A DNA stretch of 35,392 nucleotides from Thiorhodococcus minor (lineage in GTDB: Bacteria; Pseudomonadota; Gammaproteobacteria; Chromatiales; Chromatiaceae). Below the pieces are notes generated by a model. It was not told the DNA's origin. It made no database searches and was given only the letters and a program-made list of their open reading frames with translations. The position numbers and the translations under genes were made by a program. The stretch is from assembly GCF_010820565.1 (NCBI RefSeq), contig NZ_JAAIJQ010000060.1:1-35392 (forward strand), written 5' to 3'. This document shows, piece after piece, positions 16,645 through 25,426 of the stretch; position 1 is the first letter of the stretch, and each line of letters starts with the position of its first letter.

Positions 16645-17865
16645 ATGATCGCTGCACGCACCCCCGCATTCTGGCGGGCGACCCTGGCGTTGAGCCTGGG
16701 CTCCTTCCTGACCTTCATCAATCTCTACACGCCGCAGCCCCTGCTGCCGCTGTTCAGTCAGACCTGGGGCGTGTCGCCCGTCGACGCCAGCCTGACGGTG
16801 TCGCTGACGACCTTGACGCTGAGCCTGTCGCTGCTGGTCTATGGTCCGCTGTCCGACGCCATCGGGCGGCGCGGGATCATGCTGGTGACCATGGCGCTGA
16901 CGGCGCTCTGCTCCCTGGCCATGGCCTTCGCCCCGGATTTCACGACCCTGCTGGCACTACGGACCTTCCAAGGACTCTTCATCGGCGGACTGCTCGCCGT
17001 CGCCATGGCCTACATGGGCGATGAATTCGAGCGCAAGGCCCTGATTCTGGCGATCGGTCTCTACATCAGCGGCAACTCCCTGGGAGGCATCTCGGGGCGG
17101 CTCATCAGCGGCGCAGTCGCCTCGTCCTGGGGCTGGGAGGCGAGCTTCCTGGTCACCGGCTGCCTCAGCCTGGCGATTCTCACCGCCTTCGCCTGGATGC
17201 TGCCGCCATCGCGCCACTTCACGCCCAAGCCATTGCGTCTAATCGGCTTGGTCAAGGATATGGCGGGGCACGCGACCAGCCCGGTGATCCTGCTCGCCTG
17301 TCTCGTCGGCGGTCTCAACTTCCTGGTCTTCATCAACCTCTACAGCTACATCACCTATCTGCTCAGCGCCCCGCCTTACAACCTGTCACCGGCGGCGCTC
17401 GGTCTGCTCTTCCTGACCTATCTCTCCGGCACCCTGGCGGCGGGCTTTTCCGGGCGCATCGTGGGCGGGCGGTCCCAGCCGCTCGCCATGATCGGCGGCA
17501 TCCTCATCCTCATGGGCGGGACGCTGCTGACCCTGGTGCCGCGTCTGGAAGCCATCATCGCCGGGATGCTCATCAACGCCGTCGGCTTTTTCTTCACGCA
17601 CACCCAGGCCGCCGGCTGGGTCAATCGCAGCGCCCACCAGGCGCGCGCCAGCGCCTCTTCCCTCTATCTCATGAGCTACTACGGCGGGGCCAGTATCGGC
17701 AGTTTCTATCTTGGCCCCTTCTGGCATTGGATGGGCTGGCCCGGCGTGGTGCTGGGTGCGCTGCTGATGCTCGGCGCTGGGGTGGCACTCGCGGGCTATC
17801 TGCGCTGGCTGGAGTGCCGGGGCGGCGGGGATGCGGGTGTCCTGGCTGCAGAGCCCAACCGCTAG
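16645..17865 (+). CDS. MFS transporter (YnfM-like drug/sugar exporter)
   Basis: A 406-aa major facilitator protein with 12 predicted spans. The loop 2-3 motif GPLSDAIGRRGIM (about residues 73-85) is the standard MFS signature, and the opening SFLTFINLYTPQPLLPLF and the phrase INAVGFFFTHTQAAGWVNRSA are like the YnfM/arabinose-efflux group. It would export a small molecule using the proton gradient; the substrate is unknown. It is transcribed divergently from the helicase gene across a 204-base gap. The ATG 16645 has no strong ribosome site. Confidence 0.9.
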   Translation: MIAARTPAFWRATLALSLGSFLTFINLYTPQPLLPLFSQTWGVSPVDASLTVSLTTLTLSLSLLVYGPLSDAIGRRGIMLVTMALTALCSLAMAFAPDFTTLLALRTFQGLFIGGLLAVAMAYMGDEFERKALILAIGLYISGNSLGGISGRLISGAVASSWGWEASFLVTGCLSLAILTAFAWMLPPSRHFTPKPLRLIGLVKDMAGHATSPVILLACLVGGLNFLVFINLYSYITYLLSAPPYNLSPAALGLLFLTYLSGTLAAGFSGRIVGGRSQPLAMIGGILILMGGTLLTLVPRLEAIIAGMLINAVGFFFTHTQAAGWVNRSAHQARASASSLYLMSYYGGASIGSFYLGPFWHWMGWPGVVLGALLMLGAGVALAGYLRWLECRGGGDAGVLAAEPNR

Positions 17866-17903
17866 CGCGTGTCGCGAGCGCTGACAGGTAAGGCCGAGCC
17901 GGT

Positions 17904-17928
17904 CCGCCCGTCTCGAAAGCTCGGGCGG
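17904..17928 (+). terminator. Possible terminator hairpin after the MFS gene
   Basis: CCGCCCG (17904-17910) pairs with CGGGCGG (17922-17928), 39 bases after the MFS stop. No T-run follows, so function as an intrinsic terminator is uncertain. Confidence 0.3.
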
Positions 17929-18063
17929 GAAACACTTGCGGGCTGGCTGGCTACTCGGGTCTCGCAGGCAGGCTTGGCCTCGCTGCTCGAGAGGGCAGGC
18001 TAGACTGGGGACTCGGGCCTTAAGCCATCAGGGCAGGGGCAACCAGCCAATCAGGAGTCTGTG

Positions 18064-18621
18064 ATGCGTTTTCGAGGGATTCACCACATCGAGCTGTCCG
18101 TGCTGGACTATGCGCGGTCCGTCGCCTTCTATGACCGCATGTTTGGGTGGCTGGGCTACAAGAGCTTCTGGACGCTCGACATCGACTACCGCTCGACCTA
18201 TTACATGGCGCGTTTCCCGATGCCGCACAGCTACATCGGCATCCAGCCGGCGCGTGGCGTCGAGCGCCTGGATCACCAGGCGCAGCGCACGGGGATTCAT
18301 CATGTCGCGCTCTGGGCGCGCAGCAGGAAGGAGATCGAACGCTTCCACGCGGAGTTTCTGCTGAAGGAAGGCGTCGAGGTCACCGAGGCTCCGGCGGCCT
18401 ATCCCATCTATGCCCCTGGCTACTATGCCGTGTTCTTCGTCGATGCCTCGGGGATCCGCTGGGAGCTGGCCTATACGCCGCGGATTCCGATGCCTTGGGA
18501 CCTCTACCGGACGTTGCGGGCTGGCAGCGAGCAGGCCAAGCGCCACCCGGAATGGCGGCAGCATCCGACCAAGGAGATGATGCGGCGGCTGCCTTCGCGC
18601 GAGGAGCTGGGGCGTTCATAG
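18064..18621 (+). CDS. VOC-superfamily (glyoxalase/dioxygenase-fold) protein
   Basis: A 185-aa protein of the vicinal-oxygen-chelate fold. The two beta-alpha-beta-beta-beta modules are evident: GIHHIELSVLDYARSVAFYD at the start, GIHHVALWARSRKEIERFH at about residues 78-96, and the ending FFVDASGIRWELAYTP. The expected metal ligands (a His in each HH motif and the Glu of WELAY) are present. Enzyme activity cannot be read from sequence. I take ATG 18064, six bases after an AGGAG site; the in-frame GTG at 18061 is only three bases away from it. Confidence 0.88.
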   Translation: MRFRGIHHIELSVLDYARSVAFYDRMFGWLGYKSFWTLDIDYRSTYYMARFPMPHSYIGIQPARGVERLDHQAQRTGIHHVALWARSRKEIERFHAEFLLKEGVEVTEAPAAYPIYAPGYYAVFFVDASGIRWELAYTPRIPMPWDLYRTLRAGSEQAKRHPEWRQHPTKEMMRRLPSREELGRS

Positions 18622-18996
18622 CCAGTGGGCTCCGTCTTGGGCGGCGAGCATGAGCGTCTCCGGGAGCCTTCACCTCCAGGTCAACAGGTGTCGGCCTAGA
18701 GGCCGATACCCCCAGGGCTGCAGCCGCCAGCATCAATGATCCTGGAAAGAGCTGCCAGCCACCAGCAGCCAGCTCAAAGCTTTGTTTCGGCTCTGCTTTC
18801 AGGTCTTCGCTGAGTCACCCAACGGGTGAGCGGCTGGTCGGCGAGAAAATCCCCCAGCTATATGATGTTCCGCCGCTGGCGGCGGGAGCTGACTGCTCCA
18901 ATTAGGATGATGCGATTGCGGCTCCGGCGTGACAAACCGCAGTCGAGCCGTCGCGCAATCGCCCGTGGCTCTCTTTGTCGTGACGGATTGGCTGTC
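18622..18996. other. Convergent intergenic region with repeats
   Basis: 375 bases between convergent genes. It holds a perfect short palindrome TCGGCCTAGAGGCCGA (18691-18706), which could terminate either transcript. At 18747-18775 is a GCTGCCAGCCACCAGC-type repeat that mirrors 5619-5660. No gene is supported. Confidence 0.5.
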
Positions 18997-21405
18997 TCAG
19001 GAGCCTGTTGCCGACGCGGACGGCCCGGCATGCCACTGATGCTCGATGTCCGCGGCCGGCAGCGGCCTGGAGAAGAAGTAGCCCTGGAGGCTGTCGCAGC
19101 CCTGGCGTGCCAGCATGTCGACTTGCTCGGCCGTCTCGACGCCCTCGGCGACGACCTGCTTCTCTAGCGTCTTGCTGAGTCCGATGATGGTCTTGACGAT
19201 GGCCGCGGTCGGCTTGTCCGACATGGCCTCTCGCACGAACGACTTGTCGATCTTGATGATGTCGACCGGCAGCCGGCGCAGATAGGCGAGGCTCGAATGC
19301 CCGGTACCGAAGTCGTCGATGGCGATACGCACGCCCATGGCCTGGAGCGCCGCGAGGATGGGCGTGGTCTGCTCCGGGTTGGACATGATGCAGCTCTCCG
19401 TGACCTCGACCTCGAGCAGCGATGGGCTGATGCGGTGACGTCGGCATTCTTCGCGGATCATGCCGACCAGGTCGTCGTGGATGAGCTGGCGCGCCGAGAC
19501 GTTGATGGCGACCTTCTGCCAGCCGTGGCCGGCCGCCTCCCAGCGCGCGATCTGGCGACAGGCCTCCGAGAGCACCCAGGCACCGATCTGGCCGATGAGT
19601 CCGCAATCCTCGGCGACGGGCACGAAGCTGTCGGGCGGTACGAAGCCGATCCTGGGCCGATTCCAGCGCAGGAGCGCCTCGAAGCCTTGGGCTGCCTGGT
19701 CCCTTGCGCAGACCTTGGTCTGATAGTGCAAGGACAGCTCCTGACGCTCGATGGCGTCGCGCAGCGCGAGCTCCAGCTCGAGCCGTTGACGGGCCTGCTC
19801 CGCGAAGGCGGGCTGGAAGAAGTGGTAGGTGTTTCGGCCGGCCGCCTTGGCCGCATAGAGGGCCATGTCGGCATTCTTCATGAGCACGTCAGGCTCCGTC
19901 CCGTCGTCCGGATAGATGGCGATGCCCAAGGACGTGCGCATGTGGATGCGCGTCTCCGGAAGCTCGAAGGGCTCGGAGAAGACGTCGAGGAGTCCTTGCG
20001 CGAGCACGACCGCGTCCGTCGGTCTTTCCAGGTCGCTCATGAGCACGACGAACTCGTCGCCGCCGAGCCGCGCCAGGGTGTCGCTGGCGCGCAGGCGCTT
20101 GGAAAGACGCTGGGCGATGCCGCGCAGCAGCTCGTCGCCGATGTGGTGCCCCAGACTGTCGTTGACCGCCTTGAATTGATCGAGGTCGAAGAAGAGCACC
20201 CCAAGCCGCTTGCGGTAGCGCGCCGCGCGCGCGATGCAGTGGTCGAGGCGCTCCATCAGCAGCTTGCGGTTGCCGAGGCCGGTGAGCGGATCGTGGAGTG
20301 CCTGATGGAGCAGCTGCTGGTCTTTTTCGTAGTCGTCTGTGATGTCGTTGAAGACGGAGACGTAGTGCGTCACCTCGCCCGCGCTGTTGCGCACGGAGTC
20401 GATGGTGCGGCGCTCGAGAAAGATTGCGCCGTCGCGCCGGCGGCTCCACATTTCGCCTTCCCAGCGGCCCGTGGAGCGCAGTTTCTGCCAGCCAAGCTCG
20501 AAGAAGCGCGCCTCGTGCTTGTCCGAGCGCAAGATGCGCGCCGGTTGGCCGATGGCCTCCGCGGACGGGTAGCCCGTAATGCGCGTGAAGGCCGGGTTGA
20601 CCTCGACGATGGTCGCCTCCGGCGTCATGACCATGACACCTTCCGCCGTGTTCTCGATGACCGCGGAGGCGAGCCGGTTGCGCGCCGTGCGCTCCTCGAC
20701 CTCCTTCTCGAGTCGCGAGTCGTAGGCCAGCAGGGCCTTTTGCGCGGCCAGGAGCTCTTCGTTGAGCTGCTCGACCAGACCACGCTGGCGGTGGGTTTCG
20801 TCGAGCAAGCCTTGGTTCTCCAGCAGACGCTGCTGACCGGCCAAGAGGATGCGTCGACCCTGTTGGTGGCTGATGAGCATCACCAGCACGAAACAGAACG
20901 CCAAGGCGGCGACGACGGGCCCCGAGGTCGGGGTGTCGAAGACCATGACAGCGGCTGGCAGCATCAAACAGAGGAGGTAGAAGCGTGCCGACCAGAGCAC
21001 CGGCGCGAGGATGGCCGAGCCGCCCCCAGCCAGGCCGGCGACGATGGCGATGATGGCCAGTCGCTCGGAGGCCCCCGCGCCGGGGAAGACCAGGAACGGT
21101 AGGGTGCCCCAGACCAGTGCTGCGGCGATCAGGGGCCAGACGAACATCCGCTCCCGCGTGGCCGTGCTCAGTCGATCTCTGCGGCGCTCGTAGATGCGGA
21201 GCAGGACGGCTCGCAGGACGCTGAAGGAGAGCCCGATCACCAGCCAGAGCGGCTGGATCAGCGTCTGGGTATGGAGCCAGTGGATCACGGCTATGCCCAG
21301 GATGGCGACGGCCGTCATGGGGATGCCCGCGCGCCCCTGACGGAAGGCCTCGTCGATCAGCGTGGCCCGCAGCTGCTCGTCCGTGGCGCAAGGGTTTTGG
21401 CTCAT
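18997..21405 (-). CDS. Membrane PAS-GGDEF-EAL protein (cyclic-di-GMP turnover)
   Basis: An 802-aa signalling protein. Residues about 25-185 form a bundle of six or so membrane spans, then a coiled coil (about 190-240), a PAS domain (about 243-360), a GGDEF domain and an EAL domain. LGGDEF is intact (GGDEF 448-452) with an inhibitory-site RASD at 439-442, so diguanylate cyclase activity with product feedback is plausible. The EAL domain is also complete: FEALLRW (Glu576), EVTES, DDFGTG, IKIDKSF, VAEGVE and the terminal QGYFFSRP. It may therefore both make and degrade c-di-GMP, with the PAS and membrane parts sensing a signal. The gene is monocistronic-looking. Confidence 0.94.
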   Translation of the reverse strand: MSQNPCATDEQLRATLIDEAFRQGRAGIPMTAVAILGIAVIHWLHTQTLIQPLWLVIGLSFSVLRAVLLRIYERRRDRLSTATRERMFVWPLIAAALVWGTLPFLVFPGAGASERLAIIAIVAGLAGGGSAILAPVLWSARFYLLCLMLPAAVMVFDTPTSGPVVAALAFCFVLVMLISHQQGRRILLAGQQRLLENQGLLDETHRQRGLVEQLNEELLAAQKALLAYDSRLEKEVEERTARNRLASAVIENTAEGVMVMTPEATIVEVNPAFTRITGYPSAEAIGQPARILRSDKHEARFFELGWQKLRSTGRWEGEMWSRRRDGAIFLERRTIDSVRNSAGEVTHYVSVFNDITDDYEKDQQLLHQALHDPLTGLGNRKLLMERLDHCIARAARYRKRLGVLFFDLDQFKAVNDSLGHHIGDELLRGIAQRLSKRLRASDTLARLGGDEFVVLMSDLERPTDAVVLAQGLLDVFSEPFELPETRIHMRTSLGIAIYPDDGTEPDVLMKNADMALYAAKAAGRNTYHFFQPAFAEQARQRLELELALRDAIERQELSLHYQTKVCARDQAAQGFEALLRWNRPRIGFVPPDSFVPVAEDCGLIGQIGAWVLSEACRQIARWEAAGHGWQKVAINVSARQLIHDDLVGMIREECRRHRISPSLLEVEVTESCIMSNPEQTTPILAALQAMGVRIAIDDFGTGHSSLAYLRRLPVDIIKIDKSFVREAMSDKPTAAIVKTIIGLSKTLEKQVVAEGVETAEQVDMLARQGCDSLQGYFFSRPLPAADIEHQWHAGPSASATGS

Positions 21406-21549
21406 GGGGCAAGAGGGGGCGAGCCGAGATGCCCGGCTGATCCCGCCAGGTCCCCGCCGGCAACGCGCTCACCGGAGACATGCTTGATGCGTGCTAGCGG
21501 CATCGCTTGGGCTTTCCTCCATGGCTTGCGTCTGGATGAGTGACTGCCG

Positions 21550-22356
21550 TCAGGGGTGTCTGTCCAGGTAGTGCTCACGCAGGTATTGGGCAACCGCTTC
21601 CTCGGCATTGGATCCGATGACCTCCGCTTGGGGCAGCGCCGCCTTCAGCCAGGGCGCGGCATTCGCCATGATCGCCCGGGCCCCGGCAAGCCGCAGCATT
21701 TCGATGTCGTTACGGCCGTCACCGAAGGCAATGACTTCCTCGGCCGAGATGTCGAGCCGCGCGAGCGTGCGAGCGAGCGCATCCCCCTTGGAGACGCCGC
21801 GCGCCATGACTTCCAGGACCACCGGCAGCGAATAGGTGGTCGTCACCCGGTCCGCGAGCCGCTCGTGGATCGCGCCCTCCAGGCGCTCGAGGCGCGCGAC
21901 GTCCTCCGAATAATAGAAGACCTTGAGTACGGGCTCGTCGTCGAGCGCGGCGAAGTCGCGGATGCGGTAGGCGAATCCCGACTCCTGGTGGTACTCGAGC
22001 AGTCTCGGCTCGGCGGAGCTCACCAGCCAGTCGCCCGCCCGGTAGACGTTGGTGTGGACCGCGTCGAACAGCGGATCGCGCAAGAGGAAGTCGAGGCAGT
22101 CGGCATCGATGGGATGGTGATGCAGCAGCTGCCCCTGCCGGTCGTGGATCGCGGCCCCATTGCTCGAAATGAGGCAGCCGCCCGCACTCAGGATCTGCGC
22201 ATGGCAGCGGATGTCCTGAAAGTGCCGGCCAGAGGCCAGCACCAGCTCGAATCCGCGATCGACCAGGGCCAGCAAGACCCGACGGGTCTCCTCGCCCAGT
22301 CGGTGCTCGGCGTTGAGAAGGGTACCGTCGAGGTCGGAGACGATGAGCATTGACAT
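21550..22356 (-). CDS. HAD-superfamily Cof-type phosphatase
   Basis: A 268-aa haloacid-dehalogenase hydrolase of the Cof subfamily (type IIB cap). Motif I is SDLDGTLL (nucleophile Asp8, acid/base Asp10), motif II is in LASGR, the lysine of motif III is in GVSKGDAL, and motif IV is AFGDGRNDIEML. All four are intact. Such enzymes dephosphorylate sugar phosphates, phosphorylated cofactors or pyridoxal phosphate. Two in-frame starts (22356 and 22350) are equally possible; no strong ribosome site is seen. It lies upstream of the GGDEF-EAL gene on the same strand with a 144-base gap. Confidence 0.92.
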   Translation of the reverse strand: MSMLIVSDLDGTLLNAEHRLGEETRRVLLALVDRGFELVLASGRHFQDIRCHAQILSAGGCLISSNGAAIHDRQGQLLHHHPIDADCLDFLLRDPLFDAVHTNVYRAGDWLVSSAEPRLLEYHQESGFAYRIRDFAALDDEPVLKVFYYSEDVARLERLEGAIHERLADRVTTTYSLPVVLEVMARGVSKGDALARTLARLDISAEEVIAFGDGRNDIEMLRLAGARAIMANAAPWLKAALPQAEVIGSNAEEAVAQYLREHYLDRHP

Positions 22357-22548
22357 CCCGGGGCAGTGATCGGCCGTGTCGTTGAATCGACTTGGTTGAT
22401 CTTACAGCGGCTTCCAAGTCTCGGCAGTGTCACGGCTTGCAGAACCCAGCGCCGAGGCAGTCGTGCCCCTGGCGTTTCGATTGGATTTTGCGCCTGTCGT
22501 GGCTTGCCGCGAGAATGGCCGTCTCCTTTCAGTCCGCACGATCGTCAC

Positions 22549-23424
22549 ATGCGCGTCACCGCCATCTTCTTCGCCTATCTCCTCGCTTGCCTGATCCTTG
22601 CCGCAATGGCATCCGTCCCCTTGATGACGGGCGGTTGGGTCGACCTGGAGCCGCATCGCGTCATGAGTCGGCTGGCGCAGGCCTTCATCCTCCTTGGCAT
22701 TTGGCCCCTGCTGCTCGCCCTGCGAGTGGCCGATCGCGACTCGGTCGGCTACGCACCGCCATGGGGCCTGATGCGGCGCTCGATCGGTTGGGGCTGGGTG
22801 CTGGGGGTCATGGTCCTGTCCATCCTGCTGGCTGCCCTGCTGATGCTCGACATCCGCGTGCCGGATCCGACGCCGCCGAGCTGGTCGAGCGTCCTGAGCA
22901 AGGTGCTGCAAGCCTTGGTCGGCGGTCTCTTGATCGGGCTCATGGAGGAGACCTTTTTCCGTGGCGCGCTCTATTCGGCGATCCGTCGCGCCGAGGGCCT
23001 GCGATCGGCGGTGATTTGGAGCGCGCTGCTCTATGCCGCGGTCCACTTCATGAAGCCCGGCGCCCTGCCCGAGGGCATGCCCTTCGATGCGGCCGGTGCC
23101 TTCTGGATGGTGCTCTATGCGCTGGGCGACCTCTTCCAGTGGCGCAATCTGGACTCCTTCGCCGCGCTCTTCATGGTCGGCGTCTTCCTCGCCCTGATCC
23201 GCGAGCGCACCGGCCATATCGGCTGGTGCATCGGACTGCATGCCGGGTGGGTGCTGGTGATCCAGGTGGGCCGCAAGGTCACGGACGGCAATGAGGGCGC
23301 GCCGCTCGCCTTCCTGGTTGGCGACTACGACGGCACCATCGGCTGGCTCGCGGCGGCCTGGATCGGCCTGCTGGCGCTGGCCTATTGGCTGGTGTCCGGC
23401 AGGCGCTCCGGCTCGCCTTCCTGA
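22549..23424 (+). CDS. CPBP-family intramembrane metalloprotease
   Basis: A 291-aa membrane protein with about eight predicted spans and the CPBP (Abi/CAAX-protease) motifs: EETFFRG (Glu133, Glu134, Arg138), the His of AAVHFM (His166), and a last conserved His in IGLHAGW. These residues form the metal site within the membrane. Substrates in bacteria are mostly unknown; bacteriocin self-immunity and membrane-protein processing are reported for the family. I start at ATG 22549 because the frame upstream is not protein-like. Its last 43 bases overlap the 3' end of the convergent antiporter gene. Confidence 0.87.
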   Translation: MRVTAIFFAYLLACLILAAMASVPLMTGGWVDLEPHRVMSRLAQAFILLGIWPLLLALRVADRDSVGYAPPWGLMRRSIGWGWVLGVMVLSILLAALLMLDIRVPDPTPPSWSSVLSKVLQALVGGLLIGLMEETFFRGALYSAIRRAEGLRSAVIWSALLYAAVHFMKPGALPEGMPFDAAGAFWMVLYALGDLFQWRNLDSFAALFMVGVFLALIRERTGHIGWCIGLHAGWVLVIQVGRKVTDGNEGAPLAFLVGDYDGTIGWLAAAWIGLLALAYWLVSGRRSGSPS

Positions 23425-25235
23425 GTCTCGGGGCTGTCCTCGTTGGTCTTGAGGCGCTCCTGCTTGGTTCCGAACCAAAGCAGGCGCTGCCCAGGCTCCG
23501 CCTTGATCTCCTCGTCCGCGGCCAGCAGCCGCACCCCGGCATCCTTGCTGATGATGAGCACGGGCAGGGCGCCTTCGGGCAGCACCTCGAGCAGCTGGCT
23601 GACGCCGAACTCCTTGGTGATGGAGGTCGCTTGGAAGGTCCAGCCGCGATACCAGCCGCGCTGCAGGTCTTCGTATTGGATCTCGCCGTCGATGAAGGTC
23701 CGCCCGCGCGTCCCCGAGCCTGGCTTGCGGCTGGCGTGCGAGGGCTCGGCCGCGAGCTGGTAGACATGCCGGCGGTCGAAGGCCGGCGTGTATTGGGCGC
23801 AGACCAGCGAGTTGTAGGCGTCGTTGCTGCTGATGGCGAGCAGGGTGCCATAGTCGCTGAGCTCCAGCTCGCTCTCGGCGTGCTCGGAGAGCAGCTCTCC
23901 GAAGTACACCGGCAGGCCGGCGTGGCGGGCGCGGCGCAGCCGATGCCAGGCGCGATCCGTCATGAGGACGGGCACCTTGTAGGAATGCAGCGCCTGCGCG
24001 AGTCCAGTGCTCCAGGGGTTGGCCCCGCTGATCAGCAGTCCCTGGCGCGGCGAGGCGCTGAGGTCGAGCTTGCGGGCGAGCCAGCTCAGGCTGAAGCCGT
24101 GCAGCAGGACGGTCGTGAGAATCAGGGTGAAGATCAGCGGCAGCAGCAGGTCGCCGTCCGCATAGCCGCGCGCCGCCAGGCCGGGTCCCAGCACGCCGGC
24201 GACGGCGGCGGCGACGATGCCGCGCGGCGCGATCCAGCCGATGAGCAGGCGCTCCTGCCAGCTCATGCCGGCCCCGATGGTCGCCAGCCAGATGGTGAGC
24301 GGACGCACCAGGAAGAGCATGGCTAGGATGAGCAGGGCGCTGTGCCAGTCGAGCGCGAGCAGGATGTCCGGGTCCAGGTCCGCGGTGAGCAGCAGGAAGA
24401 GGCCCGCGACCAGCAGCATGGCGACAGATTCCTTGAAACGGCGCACCTCCTCGATGCTGGGCAGGCCCATGTTGCCCAGCACCACACCCAGCGCCGTGGC
24501 AGCGACCAGACCGGCCTCTTCCATCACCAGGTTGGCGAGTCCGAAGGCGGCGAGGGCGGCGCCCAGGGCGACGGGGCCCTTGAGATATTCGGGGACCTTG
24601 CCGGCCAGATAGGCCCGGCCGAGCAGCCAGCCGCCAACCCCGCCGAGGAGCCCCGCGCTGAGCAGGCCCAAGGCTAGCTCCGCGAAGGTGTGGCCGAGAT
24701 CCGGCGCTCCGGGCGAGACGAAATACTCGAACAAGAGTACGGCCAGGAGGGCGCCCGTGGGATCGTTGACGATGCCCTCCCACTTGAGGAAGGACGCCGG
24801 CCGGCGCCTCAGGCGCGCCTGGCGCAGAAGGGGCAGGATCACGGTCGGCCCGGTCACCACAGCGATGGCGGCGAAGACCAGCGCGACCGGCCAGGACAGG
24901 GCGCCGATCCAATGCGCCGCAAGGGCGCCGAGCCCCAAGCTCAAGACCACGCCCAGCGTGACCAATCGCTTGACGCCGGTCGCCGTCTGCTTGAGCTCGT
25001 GCCAGCGCAGGCTGAGTCCGCCCTCGAAGAGGATGACGGCGACGCCGAGCGAGATGAGGGATGGAAAGGCCGGGCCGAGCGCCTCGCTGGGCCGAATGAT
25101 CCCGAGCACCGGGCCGATAAGGATGCCGAAGGCGACCAGCAGGACGATGGTTGGGATCTTCAGCCGCCAGCCGAGCCACTGAGCGGCGATGCCCAGTGCG
25201 GCGATGAGGGCGAGGGTTTCGGTCAAAGGGGTCAT
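23382..25235 (-). CDS. Cation:proton antiporter with C-terminal regulatory domain
   Basis: A 617-aa protein. Residues 1 to about 395 form 12-13 membrane spans of the CPA Na+/H+ exchanger fold, with GVAVILFEGGLSL, VVTGPTVILPLL and the ion-binding segment WEGIVNDPTGALLAV (Asn-Asp). The remaining roughly 220 residues are cytoplasmic, with a Rossmann-like LLISGANPWSTGLAQAL segment and a TrkA-C-like part (VLPEGALPVLIISKDAGV). This is the arrangement of NhaP/Kef-like exchangers regulated by nucleotides or other ligands. ATG 25235 has a GGAG site 7 bases upstream. The open frame beyond it (to 25562) overlaps other genes and is excluded. Confidence 0.9.
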   Translation of the reverse strand: MTPLTETLALIAALGIAAQWLGWRLKIPTIVLLVAFGILIGPVLGIIRPSEALGPAFPSLISLGVAVILFEGGLSLRWHELKQTATGVKRLVTLGVVLSLGLGALAAHWIGALSWPVALVFAAIAVVTGPTVILPLLRQARLRRRPASFLKWEGIVNDPTGALLAVLLFEYFVSPGAPDLGHTFAELALGLLSAGLLGGVGGWLLGRAYLAGKVPEYLKGPVALGAALAAFGLANLVMEEAGLVAATALGVVLGNMGLPSIEEVRRFKESVAMLLVAGLFLLLTADLDPDILLALDWHSALLILAMLFLVRPLTIWLATIGAGMSWQERLLIGWIAPRGIVAAAVAGVLGPGLAARGYADGDLLLPLIFTLILTTVLLHGFSLSWLARKLDLSASPRQGLLISGANPWSTGLAQALHSYKVPVLMTDRAWHRLRRARHAGLPVYFGELLSEHAESELELSDYGTLLAISSNDAYNSLVCAQYTPAFDRRHVYQLAAEPSHASRKPGSGTRGRTFIDGEIQYEDLQRGWYRGWTFQATSITKEFGVSQLLEVLPEGALPVLIISKDAGVRLLAADEEIKAEPGQRLLWFGTKQERLKTNEDSPETQEGEPERLPDTSQ

Positions 25236-25258
25236 GGGTCTCCAGGTCCGTGCTGGGC

Positions 25259-25277
25259 TGCCGGCGCACAGCCGGCA
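25259..25277. repeat. Short perfect hairpin upstream of the antiporter
   Basis: TGCCGGC (25259-25265) and GCCGGCA (25271-25277) flank a 5-base loop, 24 bases upstream of the antiporter start in its leader. It could influence translation or be an intergenic palindrome; nothing else is seen. Confidence 0.35.
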
Positions 25278-25352
25278 CGGGATGGGGGTGCGATTTGCGT
25301 TGGGACTATACCGGGAAAACCGCGTCGCTCGGGAGGGCGTGTCCAGCCGCCG

Positions 25353-25397
25353 CAAAAAGAAAGGGCGCCGGGTGCGCGTCAAACGCACCTGGCGCCC
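25353..25397 (-). terminator. Rho-independent terminator of the LytTR regulator gene
   Basis: Read on the minus strand, GGGCGCCAGGTGCG pairs over 14 positions (one G-U type pair) with CGCACCCGGCGCCC around a 7-base loop. It is followed directly by TTTCTTTTT. It begins 29 bases after the regulator's stop codon and separates it from the antiporter gene downstream on the same strand. This is the clearest intrinsic terminator in the window. Confidence 0.88.
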
Positions 25398-25426
25398 CAT
25401 GGCGATCGCGGAAAGTCTGCCGCGGC

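Noticed and set aside
13961-16669. 902-aa minus-strand open frame in another register of the helicase region
   Set aside because: Arginine/proline/histidine-rich shadow frame running across the helicase and into the acyltransferase; no domain.
19297-21102. 601-aa plus-strand frame opposite the GGDEF-EAL gene
   Set aside because: Antisense shadow; the minus strand encodes a complete PAS-GGDEF-EAL protein.
22402-25278. 958-aa minus-strand frame across the antiporter and CPBP genes
   Set aside because: Shadow of the antiporter frame, then antisense to the CPBP gene; sequence is low-complexity Arg/Gly/Ala.
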